A stretch of DNA of 64,000 nt from Linnemannia schmuckeri (GCA_029449235.1 JANATG010000019.1:248001-312000); one strand, 5' to 3'. Numbered from the stretch's first letter, positions 11,785-23,143 are shown. A program made the numbers and translations. Notes: generated by a model not told the origin, from the letters alone.

Positions 11785-13809
11785 ATGACCGCAATGCTGA
11801 CCCGCCACGAACAACGCCGCAACGTCCTTGTCTTCCCCACCGACTTTTACCGAAAACACACCGAGTCAAGCTCAAGTGACAGCAACTCGATGCCCAACCT
11901 CATCCACGACAACAATACGAACAAGTACCTCCAATCGCTCAAACTTCAGTCGCTCCAGGGCAAGGGCAAGACACGACCCAACACCAGACAACACCCATAT
12001 CAACCTCAGCTTCAGCAGCTGCTCTTCCAGCAACCCGCAGAGCGTCTCCCCCGAACCCGCCAAGGCCATGTTGATGTCACTCGCGCCACCTTTGGTCAAA
12101 AATACCCAACTCACTCGCGTACTACGAATGATTTGACGAACACCATCCGGCCATTGGACATTAATCTTCTCACTCCAACAAGCGCAGCACTAGAAACGTT
12201 CTCTTCGCCTTCTTTTCCTTCGTCCTCTTGCTCCACAACTTCTTCGACCTCGCACCTCCACTCTGATACCCTCGCCACCTCAAAGGCGTCCACAGTCTCA
12301 TCCTGTCCTTCGACAACCACGCCCAACACCAACACAAAGGTGGTGATCAGGATCCCAACCTTGGCCACCTTTACGAAAAAGCGCAAGGCTACAAGCGGTC
12401 GCACCGCAGCTGTATCTTCTACCGTGTCCGAGTCGAACGGCACCGCGCCTTACCCCGATCAGAAGCGCCTCAAGATTCGACTGAAGCTCCGGTCATTACC
12501 CAAGGAGCAACCTGTGGCGAAGCCTGAGCCCAAGCCAGAACCAATCGTGATTTCGGATGACAGCGATGATGACTTGACGTCGACCGAATCTACCTTGAGC
12601 CAAGACGATGAGATGGACGTAGATGAAGATTCTAGCGACTACGCTTCAAGCAGCTCGGGAAGAGTCAAGCTTGACCATCAACTGCGACATGTCCTCAACA
12701 CCATCTTTCCTAAGCGCGAGGACAAGAATCGCGCCGCCTTGAAGAATGCCTTTGAACATTGCAGCCAGCTTCGTGACGACTATATTGTTGGGCGTCTATT
12801 GGGAAGCGGTAGCTCTGGCTTTGTGCTGTCAGCCAAGCGAGTCTTTGACGGCAGAGAGGTACGTTGACTAACAACTGTGGTCTTTTTGTTTTCTTCGTCG
12901 CCCAGTCCTTTAAAAGAAACAACCGATGCAGATTGCAGGTCTTATTAAAAAATATTCTATGTTAAAATTATTTTGAACTACTAGGTCGCCATCAAGGTGA
13001 TTCCATCGGACAACAAGTACACCGAGAGCAAGTTTCGACGCGAGCTCGACATCTTGAATGCATTGACGCATGAGAACATCCTAGGCTTTGTCGAGTATTT
13101 TGAGTCACCTGGATGCAAGTTCTTGGTCACCGAGATGGGCGGATCTTCTCTATTTGACTTTATCGAGATGCACAAGTCTCCTCAGGGCGATGCGATAAAG
13201 GGTGGCCACTTTGGGTCTGGTATCCAAGAGAGCGTTGTCCGATCGATATTTATGCAGCTGTCGCTGGCACTCTATGCGCTCCATCAGAACCGCATTGTTC
13301 ACGGAGATATCAAGGACGAGAATGCGCTGATTACCGTTGACCACAACACTAACACCTACCGAGCCCGGATCTGCGACTTTGGACACTCGAAGCGCATCAA
13401 AGAGGGCAGTCTGCCTTCGTTCACGTTTTACGGCACGACTATCCTGGCACCTCCAGAGATGGACGCAAATAATGCTCTGCGGGAAAAGATGAAGCGGAGC
13501 GATATCCAGGTTGAGCACGACGACTGGACGCGGTACTATGGATATGAGGCGGACGTGTTTGCGATGGGCTTGATGCTGTATACCCTTGTCCACGGAGACT
13601 TACCGAGCGAGTTGATGGAGCGTGACCCTAAGCTGTTGGCTGCGTACAAGCGCAGACGCCGATCTGTCAAGACGTTTCCTTTTGCTGTTCTGCAGAAGAA
13701 CATTGACGAGGACCTCAAGGATCTGCTGAAGAGGATGCTTGCCGTGACACCCTCTCGTCGAATCACCATGGCCGAAGTCATCAACCACCCTTGGCTGACC
13801 AAGTCCTAA
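11785..13809 (+). CDS. Serine/threonine protein kinase, PASK/PIM-like catalytic domain with long disordered N-terminus
   Basis: Two exons, 11785-12858 and 12985-13809, give 632 aa; the GT-AG intron splits the N-lobe just before VAIK. Residues 1-330 are Ser/Thr/Gln-rich and probably disordered. They contain basic patches and the hydrophobic-acidic motif PIVISDDSDDD (253-263), which looks like a SUMO-interacting motif followed by an acidic stretch. The kinase domain has P-loop GSGSSGFV (340-347), VAIK lysine K362, catalytic loop HGDIKDEN (464-471; D466 and K468 kept, the usual HRD arginine replaced by Gly), DFG at 489-491, and a variant APE motif, LAPPEMD. HGDIKDEN resembles the HRDIKDEN of PAS kinases and PIM kinases, so a CAMK-group enzyme is likely. 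No PAS domain is evident. The lost HRD arginine implies independence from activation-loop phosphorylation. Substrate unknown. Confidence 0.88.
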
Positions 13810-14377
13810 ACCACCCTACTTTCCATCATTTTCATTTCTTTTGCACTCATTCTCCTTTTCTTGCTGAACATCAAAAGCCATATGTCACATTTGTTTTTAT
13901 TCTTTTCGGACACTTTCGTGTCATATGAAATCTATTACCCATCACCAGCATCCTTTGCAATCAACACTCAATGCCTCCCCACTCTCTTTCTCTCTCTCTT
14001 TTTCTCTCTCTTGTACAATGCCTTTTCTTTTCTTTTGTAGTTTTTTTTTTCCCTTACTTGCCTCGAATAAAAATGGCTTCTACCTTTCATATGCTGCTAC
14101 GTATCAGCTGACCCGAGGCATCTTCCCATTGGCTTGCCCAACCCTTTCGCCCAGTCAGAGCAAAGGGAAGCCATATTCCTTCTTTTTCCACCTGCAGCTG
14201 CGTGTGTCATTCGTCCCTTGAATCTTGCTCTTAGCCTTTATTTCATACAAACTCCTTGTTTTCTTTTCTTTCATACTTTCTCTCTCCTTTTTCACACCAT
14301 ACACTTCTTTCCTCTTCCTCCTCCTTACTACTTCTTACGACATTGCTTGGTCATTTAACCAACACAACCAATACACA
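13810..14377. other. Intergenic: kinase 3'UTR and GH95-like gene promoter
   Basis: CT-rich, AT-rich sequence between two tandem plus-strand genes. It holds short Phe/Leu/Ser reading frames but no recognisable gene or RNA. Confidence 0.6.
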
Positions 14378-17300
14378 ATGCATACACCATACTCATCCTG
14401 GATGGTGGCGCTTTTGGTCTGCATGCATCCAATACTTGCCCACCAACCATTGCAACAACAGCCACTACAACTCCCTTATGAACAACAAATAAAAGAAGTT
14501 CCGTTCCTGCCACCAACAATACCTCCAAAGGTACCCACACCAGCACACAGCGATCCCCATTCGCAATGGCCCCTGCACGGCACAGGGACAGGGACAAGGG
14601 CACCTTCTTCGACAGTACCGAAAGAACCCCGCTTCGTGGGAGCCGCAGACCCGCCAACCAATTCGACACTCCGCCTGTGGTACCGTCGACCCGCCGACAA
14701 GTCTTCCCTAGAACAACAAGGCTTTCTGATCGGCAATGGGCGCACACAGACCATGTTTGCAGGGTCCGTCAACTATGAGCGCCTAATCCTCAACGAGGAA
14801 TCTTGTTGGACCGGTGGACCCAACGAGTATTCTTCGTACTTGGGTGGGAATGTACCTAAAGACCAGGCGGGTCAGAAACAGGAGGCATTGATGAGAGTCC
14901 AGCAGGCTCTGGCTCAGAAAAGGGTTTTGAAGCCGAGTGTGCCGTTTGTGAGGGATGTTATGGGGGATGAGGAGGGGTTTGGACGGCAGGTAGGGATTGT
15001 TGGGGAGGTGGTGGTGGAAGAGGTGAACTTGAAGGAGAGTGTGAAGAATTACAGGAGGGAGCTGGAGTTGGAGAGTGGGGTCGCGAGGGTTTCGTACTCT
15101 GTTGGCGAGACTTTGTTCTCTAGGTAGCTCATCTCGTCGTTGTTTTGCTTGGCATATATGTATGCACATGTTATTTTCTGTTATCTTTTCACATTATTCC
15201 GTCCTTGTGATCGTGCCCTTTACTTATTTGTGGTAAACCCCATCCATTGTGACAAAAATAGGGAACAGTTTTGCAGCTATCCAGATGCACTGTGTATCTT
15301 TCGGATCCAATCCTCAACACCCCGGTCAATCAGCATCAGGGCCTCGCTCTCAACTCCACACAGTACAAGCACCGCAGAGTACACCAACATCCACAATCGC
15401 CTCACATTCAAATCACATCTGGAATCCAACGGCCTCACCATCGAAGCACAGGTGGCCATCAAGACTGAGGGTGCCACGGGGATCTCACTCGCCACCAGTC
15501 CACAACAGATCGTGCTCATGGGATTCGACGCCGTTACGTTGTACTATACTTTTGGAACTGGGTGGTCAGCGCGTGCGTTTCCCGAGTTTGCGAACCTGGA
15601 TCCGCATGAGCGATTGACGGGAGTTTTGGATAAGGCTGTTATGGGGTGGTATGGCGATTTGGTGGCCAAGCATTTGAGTGATTATGGGGGTCTGTTTTCA
15701 AGGTTCCGACTGGAGTTTGGGGAAGGTGATCAGGACCATGGAGTCGGTGGTGGTGTCCGGAATACGTTGACGACAGATCAGTTGGTGACTAAGAGTGTGA
15801 GAGGGACGTTGCCGGCATCAGAGGAGTCTTATCTGGAGACTCTGATGGTCCAGTACAGTCGCTACCTGTTGATTGCATCATCCAGACCAGGCTCTCTTCC
15901 TCTGACAGGAAACGGAATTTGGGCCTCGAATGACAACATTCATGCCCCCCTCTCGTAAGTTTTTTTACGTTAAGTCAATTCGAAAGAAAAAAAAGAGAGA
16001 GGGTAAATACATAACAAACTAACCGAACTTGTTGATGGTAGGTCTCGATATGGAATGAACATTGACTTACAAATGCAGTACTGGATGGCTGAGACGACCG
16101 ACCTAGGCGAGACCGTAACCCCATTGGTCGACTATATGGAACAACTCCTCCAACCTCGTGGTCAGGATACTGCCTCTCTTTTGTATAACGCTCGTGGTTG
16201 GACTACTCAACCCTTTTCCAACATTTGGGCGCACACCGGACCCCTATCAGACACCTCTGCCAAGGATCTGTTTTATTTCCCTGCGGCGGCAGCCTGGCTC
16301 TGCCAACACCTCTGGGATCGGTACCTCTACTCCCAGGATGACAAGTTTCTGAAAGATCGGGCGTACAAGCTGATGAAGGGGGCGTCATTATTCTGGATGG
16401 ATACTTTGATCAAGGATCGCGGGAATGGGCTACTTTTATCATCCCCTTCGCAGTCTCCAGGACATGGACCTTTCACGGAGGGATCGGCGTTGGATCAGCA
16501 GTTGGTGTTTCAGTTGTGGAATCGGACTCTGGAGGCGGCTATTTCAGTGGTAAATGAGAAGGATAAGGCGTTTTTGCAGGAGTTGACCGATAAATTGGCG
16601 AATCTTTCGAGAGGGTTGAAGGTTGGATCGTGGGGACAGTTGCAGGAGTGGAATTTGGATTTGGATGAGTTTGGGGAGAGGGTGGCGCATTTGGGGCCTC
16701 TGTATGCTGTCTACCCCGGTGATCAGATTTACCTCCAGCAGTATCAGGATGCTTCGAAAGGAACGAGTGGGGAGGACGGAGAAGAGTTTACTATACAGGA
16801 GCTTGTCGAGGCTGCGCGTGTGTCCCTCAGTAGTCGAGGCACAGGATACGTATCTGGAGACGGCAACGGATCCGAGCAAGGATGGTCAAGAGCCTGGCGA
16901 GCCGTGACTTGGGCCCGCCTTAATGACGGTCACCAAGCCTTTCAAGAACTATCCACTTTCAAGCGTCAAAACCTCATCTCCCCAAACCTAGTCTCCCTCT
17001 CCCTAAAAGACCTTTCAGGTCATGTCGGGTTCGGCGCCGCAGTGATCGAGATGCTCGTTCAGTCCCCCCGGCCTGGTGATGTGAACGTGTTGACCTGTTT
17101 CGAAGATCTCCCTGAGAGATGGGCGAAACAGGGGAAGGTTGTAGGGTATCGGACGAGGGATGGGCATGCTGTTGACGTAGAGTGGAAGGATCGGCGAGTG
17201 AAGAGTGTAGAAGTTTATGCGGGCTTGAGGAATGGGGTTGTTAATCTCCGAATCGCTACTTTGATGTCTGAGAGAAAAATAGAAGAGATGGTGGAAGGTG

Positions 17301-17431
17301 TAGAGGCGATTAAGGTAGTGATGAAGGGGTCGAAGAAACCGGTGCCGTTTGTGAAAGATGGGGATGTTCTGCGATTTACGGTTTCTAAAGGGTCGACGTA
17401 TATTATTTCTATTGATCCGTTGGAGCAATGA
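14378..17431 (+). CDS. Secreted GH95-like (alpha-L-fucosidase/galactosidase family) protein, catalytic residues altered
   Basis: Three exons, 14378-15123, 15262-15954 and 16042-17431, with phase-consistent GT-AG introns, give 942 aa. A signal peptide (about residues 1-22, MVALLVCMHPILA core) predicts secretion. Family signatures are the N-terminal beta-domain motifs LWYRRPADK, GFLIGNGRTQTMFAGSV and LNEESCWTGGPNEY, the LLIASSRPGSLPLTGNGIWA block, and the (alpha/alpha)6 barrel segments NIDLQMQYWMAE and AAAWLCQHLWDRYLYSQD. The usual family positions for acid, base and supporting Asn look changed by eye: N486-I-D488 instead of N-I-N, SPG620H instead of SPEN, and G806-H-V-G-F-G instead of IDGNFG. 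It could be a non-catalytic carbohydrate-binding relative, or an enzyme with relocated residues. The gene is otherwise intact, with no stops and clean splicing. Family call is good; activity is unknown. Confidence 0.85.
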
Positions 17432-18167
17432 TGAACAGACAATAAACCATCTTCGAATCCAATGACGTAACAGTCTAAGGGAGTGTTCACACAAATTGCA
17501 TACAAAAGCTTCTGCTTTGCGTTTTTTTTTTTTCTGGTCGAACTTTGATATCTTTTTTGGCCAGCAAGGCGAGGCTAGAAAAAAAAAAAAAAGGTGGGGG
17601 GGGAGACTTTTGAAGGATCACAGCATTGGAATGATGATTGCACACACACACGAACGTAGGCAGACAGATGCATATACATGCCCTTCTTCACTGTCTTTTG
17701 TTGTATCACTATTGATCGAGCCAGGAGCCCGGAATGGCTATCTAGACACGACTGACCTATGATCCTAATCTGTGATAAAAAAATAAGTGGCGAAACAAAT
17801 TAGTTTGAGTTGATCAACCCTTTCCTTTTTTAGCCCCCTTCACGCCTTAGCTTAGTGAGAGATACATGATAACTACTTCACTCATGCTTGTACGACACCA
17901 TTCCATTGCATCGGTGAAGAAGGGAAATTTTTCTTAAAAAAAAAAGTGAATCATAATAAACAACAAAACTAAGAGAAAAAAGGACACTCCTGTAGAAAAA
18001 CATAGACAGACCATTATCCGGTAAATAGTAGCGCATAGTTTTTTTTTTAATTTACAAGAACAGCAACGAAGTTAGCTAAAAGAAAAAAAGAAGGCTGATT
18101 AACAAGGGGATGGTATGACAACGAAGGAAATAAAAAGTTCTCGAAACTCATAAAATGACTGTCAACG

Positions 18168-18211
<44 letters not shown>

Positions 18212-19286
18212 AGGGAGGGGGAGGTCGCAAATGCAAAAGAAAACTAAGACGAAAGTCGCGATCGCTTCAACATACTAGAAAACTAAAGAAAGAAAATGTT
18301 CACAAGTAAAATAAAAAAAAGGAAGACGCGTTTTTGTGTAATAACATTCGAATAATAAAGTGTTTAGACGGGCGAAGAATTAAGAGGGAGAACCCTAAAG
18401 GGAGACCTTCAAACGAAATGTTCTTAAGCAAAGCCGAAGATGGTGGATGGTAGAAGGAAAATGAATATGCAAAATCATGTTGGAGTGACGAGTTTCTTCT
18501 AGCCTGGATACGCGGGAAATGAAGAGACAAAGATATTGCTTTCTGAAAAAAGGAACGCGCTTTGTAGGCGGGTAAAGGTATCATCAGCGCGTAGGTTTAA
18601 ATCATTGCTGGTGAGAATAGGAGTGAAAATTGCGGGGATCCTTTCTAACATCTCTACAAAACATCTCGGTTTACACGGGAATTGATGTTTATGCCTGAAT
18701 ACAAATGTCAAATCGCGTTTTTTCCTCCCTTCTCAACTTGAACCAAGATGGAGATGACATCTAAGTGCACTGACCATAATACTTGAGATATGCCTGTAGG
18801 AAAAAAAAAAAAAAAAAAAAAAAAAGAAAAAAAAAAGTGGAAAAAGAGAAAAAGAGAAAAAGAGAAAAAGAGAAAAAGGGGGGAAAAAAAAATCTCCCAT
18901 CCAACTCACTTTACGCGGGCAGGAATCTAATTCACCTTCACGCAACGAAGATCCTCACGAAGTAAGGTCGAATCAGTTAAACAAATGAACAACAGAGACG
19001 CCCATAAACATAAAAAGAGGATTTCCCCTCCTCCCATCTTTCAGTGCACCAAGCCATTCACAATGCTGTCATAGCCCGTTTAACCCTGGACAATCAAGAG
19101 GGAAGGGGCATGATGTGGTGCTGTGAAATTAGGCTCTCTTTATTATGTGTATCACAAGCGTCCTGGAGCCTTTTGAGGCTTTTTTTAGTGCTTTTTTAAA
19201 GCTTCTTAGAAGCTCGAGGCATTTTTTAGGGGGTTTTAATATACTCAAAACTCTTACAACCGCCTCTGTTAACAAAAAAAAGTTAA
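17432..19286. other. Non-coding interval with homopolymers and a tRNA relic
   Basis: 3'UTR of the GH95-like gene followed by A-rich DNA. It includes a run of about 35 A followed by G-rich sequence (18169-18230) and a purine tract of AAAAAG units (18801-18895). No gene is recognised; the reading frames are short and compositional. Confidence 0.6.
17845..17882 (-). pseudogene. tRNA-Val-like relic (5' two thirds only)
   Basis: On the minus strand this matches the D-arm to anticodon-arm part of the tRNA-Val at 19916-19988, including the shared loop CTCACTAAG and the A-box segment around GTTATCA. The T-arm/B-box and the acceptor 3' strand are absent. It is probably a decayed copy of the same tRNA family. 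Confidence 0.55.
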
Positions 19287-19822
19287 AGGGATATCCTATT
19301 TGTTGCCCACCCCTTTTTGGCTCCTTAAATCTTGTCCATAGTAAAGTCTATTCGTTGCCCACAGGTTTGCTCAATTCCGGTGCCTATCCCGAGATCGTAA
19401 ACGTTGCCCATGACTCTGCCGCCATATGTTGCCCCATCTTTTTTCCCCCACCTGCGCTGCGGCATCATCTATCTGTAGAGAATCGAGCTCTTGCTGCTTG
19501 TGTCATGCATGTGCATCAGGAACCTCATAGGTATACGGCTTGATACATGAAGCAACCATGTCAGTAATGGTACAGGTGGGAAAAAGAGAACGAGAAAGGG
19601 AACAAAGAAAATACTCGGCTCATGAGGATGCAGCTCATTACAAGGGGCAACTATGTCAAGGGCAACAAATAATTTTGCGGGGTGGGCAACAGATTGGCGC
19701 TTTTTTTTGACGTTTAAAAGTATTCAATTTCCGATGGCAACTAGGGGGGCAACGAATAGATTTTACTATGGGCAACATATAAGGAGCCACAAAAGGGTGG
19801 GCAACAGATAGATATGCCTAAG
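19287..19822. mobile_element. MITE-like element with about 75-bp inverted repeats, flanked by TTAA (MITE1)
   Basis: Positions 19287-19362 and 19735-19819 are imperfect inverted copies of each other. Both carry GTTGCCCACC, a GGCTCCTTA-type block, CCATAGTAAA and TCTATTCGTTGCCC. TTAA flanks both ends (19283-19286 and 19823-19826). The interior has many GTTGCCC/GGGCAAC motifs on both strands, resembling subterminal transposase-binding repeats. No transposase is encoded. This is a non-autonomous DNA transposon; the superfamily (piggyBac-like by TTAA) is inferred. Confidence 0.6.
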
Positions 19823-19915
19823 TTAAAAAAAAGAGAGGGTCCCAGGGCAATGCACTGGGTACACGCTAGTTTAGGAAGTTGAAAAAAACAAAAGGTAATC
19901 CTAATGGGATTATTG

Positions 19916-19988
19916 TGTCTGCACCAGGTTTCGAACCTGGGACCTTGTCTTAGTGAGAGACATGTGATAACCACTACACTATACAGAC
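19916..19988 (-). tRNA. tRNA-Val (anticodon CAC)
   Basis: Intronless 73-nt cloverleaf. Acceptor GTCTGTA pairs with TGCAGAC (one G-T pair) with discriminator A. The D-arm is GTGT/TCAC, the anticodon stem TGTCT/AGACA is perfect, the loop CTCACTA places CAC at 34-36, and T-arm CCAGG-TTCGAAA-CCTGG is perfect. Position 37 is T rather than a purine, which is unusual and could mean a decaying gene. A T-run follows about 25 nt after the 3' end. LINE copies L1 and L2 sit about 100 bp upstream. Confidence 0.8.
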
Positions 19989-20075
19989 CGCTGCCGGACT
20001 GTCCTAAATCGGGGCAATTTAAGCTCTCAGTCCGTCTCTCAAGAAGTTATGCTCGGCACCGGAGTACCGCCTACC

Positions 20076-20090
20076 CCCTCCTTGCCTGTT
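20076..20090. repeat. 15-bp LINE target-site duplication, copy 1 of 3
   Basis: CCCTCCTTGCCTGTT, repeated exactly at 21773-21787 and 22135-22149. It flanks L1 and L2, so the same target was used twice. Its near edge is 88 bases upstream of the tRNA-Val 5' end. Confidence 0.9.
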
Positions 20091-21772
20091 TTTGGAGCTG
20101 TCGACCCCTCTCAGGACAATCCTCTCACGATTCAAGGACGAACGGACGGACATGCCTCCTCGGCCAAGGCCGAACTTCTGGGTCTTCTAGCTGCAATTCT
20201 GGCAGCACCTCCGGAGCAGGACATTATAGTTCGCCTTGATAACCAGTCAGTGGTAGACCAGTACCGCCGACTAGTAAAGAATCGTCGGAATGTTCTGCCC
20301 AGGAAGCGGTTCAGGAGCACATACGCTGGTATTTGGGCGGTACTCTGGCAGATTGTGGAAACTCGGCCAGGCGGGGTTGAGGTGGAGTGGATAAAGGGAC
20401 ATAGCAATGTACATGGGAATGAGCTTGCAGACCAGGCGGCAAAGGAGGCTGCACAGAGCGACACAGTACCCGTAGTGGTGGATCTGGCGCAACAGACGGA
20501 CATTAGGAACTTTGCATATTGTTACGGTGGGCTTGTGGAGATTGATCTTCGGCAGCTGCTCAAACAACAAACGACAATTCGGCACCATCAGGCCTGGACA
20601 GCACAGAGGCGAGTCAAGAGGGCGATCCCAGACATCGAGGACGTGGAGTGGCGATCGACCCTGGCCCATGTTCATAATAGGCGAGCCGTCTTTACATTCT
20701 ACAGCAACAGCAAGGACTCTCGCCAACGTACACATCACATCAAGAAGCTGCATGGCATGTTGCCCACTTTAAACTCTATGCAAGCACGCAAACCGGACCT
20801 TTATTCGACCTGCCTGTGCCGACGATGCGAGCTTGAAGAGGAGGACAACAAACATGTCTGGAATTGTCCCCTTGCTGCAGAAACCACCACTACAATCTGG
20901 AAGGAGGCCATGGATAGGATTGATGGGTGGGGTGTACAGGCAACAAACAGCTACAACGCAGCCAGGAAGCGTGAATATGATCGTGCGATTGCCCATGGAC
21001 GCCAGATGCCAAGGCCGGTCCCCATACACTGGCAGTCGCCCTCGGATGCGGAACATGTTCAAGGATTCTCTTCTATCGGTGGAGCTCGAGCCGTGCACAG
21101 CGGTAGTCCTGCTCCCGATCGTGATGAGAATCCCAAGTGGAGTGTCTCGGACCTCCTTCGCGGTATCACCCCCAAGAGTATGTTAACTGAATGGTCCGCG
21201 GTTTTCCGGACCCCACAGTCCATCGCCAAGACAGTTTTGCATAGGTTTGTTGGCTACCTGGAGGCGCAGGCTTCGGAGTTGATATGGAAGCCTCGGTGCT
21301 CCGCGACGATCGCGTGGGAGCAGACACAAGGCATCTCCCTCAAGAACAAGACCTCCAAGTACACAGGTCCTCGAGGTGACTGGAGTCAGGGATACGGCTA
21401 CATCACGCAAGATGGTTTTTGCCCGTGTGGCGCTTCGCTAGCCACACATGAGAATGGGCGCTGCCCTGGAGCGTCCATGGATCCACGCGCGGCCGATGAG
21501 CGGTTGCTGGATAGTTTGTTGGGAAGGAGGAGATTGTCATTAATGGAGAGGATGGGAAGAATTCCTTTTCTTCGTGTTTAGTTTTATTTTCTTCTATTGA
21601 AGCTGTGAGGAGCAGCGGCAATTGTTGCGCAGAGCCAGGTTGTGGACCGGACTGCGACTGGTGGATGGCTCTTGGAAGAGTTTGGTATGTAGCTCCTTTC
21701 ACTATCGAATGCCTTTCTCGGGCTTTTCACTGGAGAAATAAAATTGCGTACGAAAAAAAAAAAAAAAAAAAA
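20091..21772 (+). mobile_element. 5'-truncated LINE copy L1 (RNase H and C-terminal part)
   Basis: This copy begins inside the RNase H domain of the LINE family whose longest copy is at 35817-48623. It carries an intact frame to the stop at 21579-21581, with motifs SSAKAELLG, VRLDNQSVV, GNELADQAAKEA and the CRRCELEEEDNKHVWNC zinc motif. A 3'UTR of about 170 bp with AATAAA and a 20-A tail follow. A 15-bp duplication flanks it, and its 5' end faces the tRNA-Val gene. Confidence 0.93.
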
Positions 21773-21787
21773 CCCTCCTTGCCTGTT

Positions 21788-22134
21788 TGCCCGTGTGGCG
21801 CTTCGCTAGCCACACATGAGAATGGGCGCTGCTCTGGAGCGTCCATGGATCCACGCGCGGCCGATGAGCGGTTGCTGGATAGTTTGTTGGGAAGGAGGAG
21901 ATTGTCATTAATGGAGAGGATGGGAAGAATTCCTTTTCTTCGTATCTAGTTTTATTTTCTTCGATTGAAGTTGTGAGGAGCAGCGGCAATTGTTGCGCAG
22001 AGCCAGGTTGTGGACCGGACTGCGACTGGTGGATGGCTCTTGGAAGAGTTTGGTATGTAGCTCCTTTCACTATCGAATGCCTTTCTCGGGCTTTTCACTG
22101 GAGAAATAAAATTGCGTACGAAAAAAAAAAAAAA
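21788..22134 (+). mobile_element. 5'-truncated LINE copy L2
   Basis: Only the last 50 or so codons and the 3'UTR, with a 14-A tail. It is flanked by the same 15-bp sequence that flanks L1 (21773-21787, 22135-22149). It is nearly identical to L1, so it is a recent insertion of the same subfamily. Confidence 0.93.
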
Positions 22135-22172
22135 CCCTCCTTGCCTGTTCAACCAGGCAAGCGAGTGGGTAT

Positions 22173-22748
22173 GGCCTTCAAGACCCCACGGTCCATTGCC
22201 AAGACGGTCCTTCACAAGTTTATTGGCTACATGGAGACGCAGGCCTCAGAACTGATCTGGAAACCACGATGCTCCATGACGATCGCGTGGGAGCAGATGC
22301 AAGGTATCTCTGCCAAGGACAAAACATCCAAATACAACGGCGCCCGAGGTGACTGGAGTCAAGGATACGGATACATCACACGTGATGGGTTCTGCCCGTG
22401 TGGCGCTTCGCTAGCCACACATAAGGATCGAACCTGCCCTGGAGCGACCAAGGAACCACGCACAGCTGATGAGCGGCTGTTGGATAGTCTGTTGGGAAGG
22501 AGGAAATTGTCATTGATGGAGAGGATGGGAAGAATCCCCTTTATTCGTATCTAGTTTTATTTTGTCTTCCGTTTTTGCTGTGAAGAGCAGCGACAATTGT
22601 TGCGCAGAGCCAGGCTCCGGGTCGGACTGTGACTGGCGGATGGTGTACTGAAGAGTTTGGTCTGTAGTCCCCTTTACTTCCAAATGCCTCCTTTGTACTG
22701 TTTGTCAGAGAAATAAAATTGTGTACAAAAAAAAAAAAAAAAAAAAAA
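22173..22748 (+). mobile_element. 5'-truncated LINE copy L3, second subfamily
   Basis: Starts at the sequence encoding FKTPRSIAKTVLH and ends with an intact C-terminus, a diverged 3'UTR and an A-tail. The 12-bp duplication GCGAGTGGGTAT flanks it (22161-22172 and 22749-22760). Sequence differences shared with L4 (for example HKDRTCPGATKEP) define a subfamily distinct from L1 and L2. Confidence 0.92.
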
Positions 22749-22760
22749 GCGAGTGGGTAT

Positions 22761-23143
22761 ACCCATTACTGTCCCTACGAACCCCCCTCGCCGTCCTTAA
22801 TACCCTACCCTTAACTACTCTCCTTTAAATTAGTCTTTCCCCTGGACCTTAGTAGTTCCTTCCCTTTTACTATCGGAACTACTTAGGTACCAACCCTTTT
22901 CTACCCTAGTTTACTTACATAGTCCTATTCTCATTTACTGATATAAAACCCCCTTTTACTATCGGAACTACTTAGCCTTGCTCTCGCTTCACTCGTTGTT
23001 ACAGTACTGGATCACCCCCAAGAAGCATTTCCATACTTCTAGGCCAGTACTATTTCAGGACAAAAATTTTTATAGATTATATTTCCTACGACGCCACCAA
23101 TTCGACGCCACTAAAAGACTTGGTGGCGTTTTTTTTTTTTTTT
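22761..23143. other. Spacer of unknown origin between LINE copies
   Basis: CT-rich, AT-rich DNA with an exact 25-bp direct repeat (22862-22886 and 22951-22975) and a hairpin with a 10-bp stem, ACGCCACCAA/TTGGTGGCGT, near 23091-23130. It may be the remains of another mobile element. No coding potential. Confidence 0.5.

Noticed and set aside
21973..22554. 193-codon frame crossing L2 3'UTR into L3
   Set aside because: Fusion of L2 3'UTR with the L3 coding end through a poly(A) tract and duplication; not a real gene.
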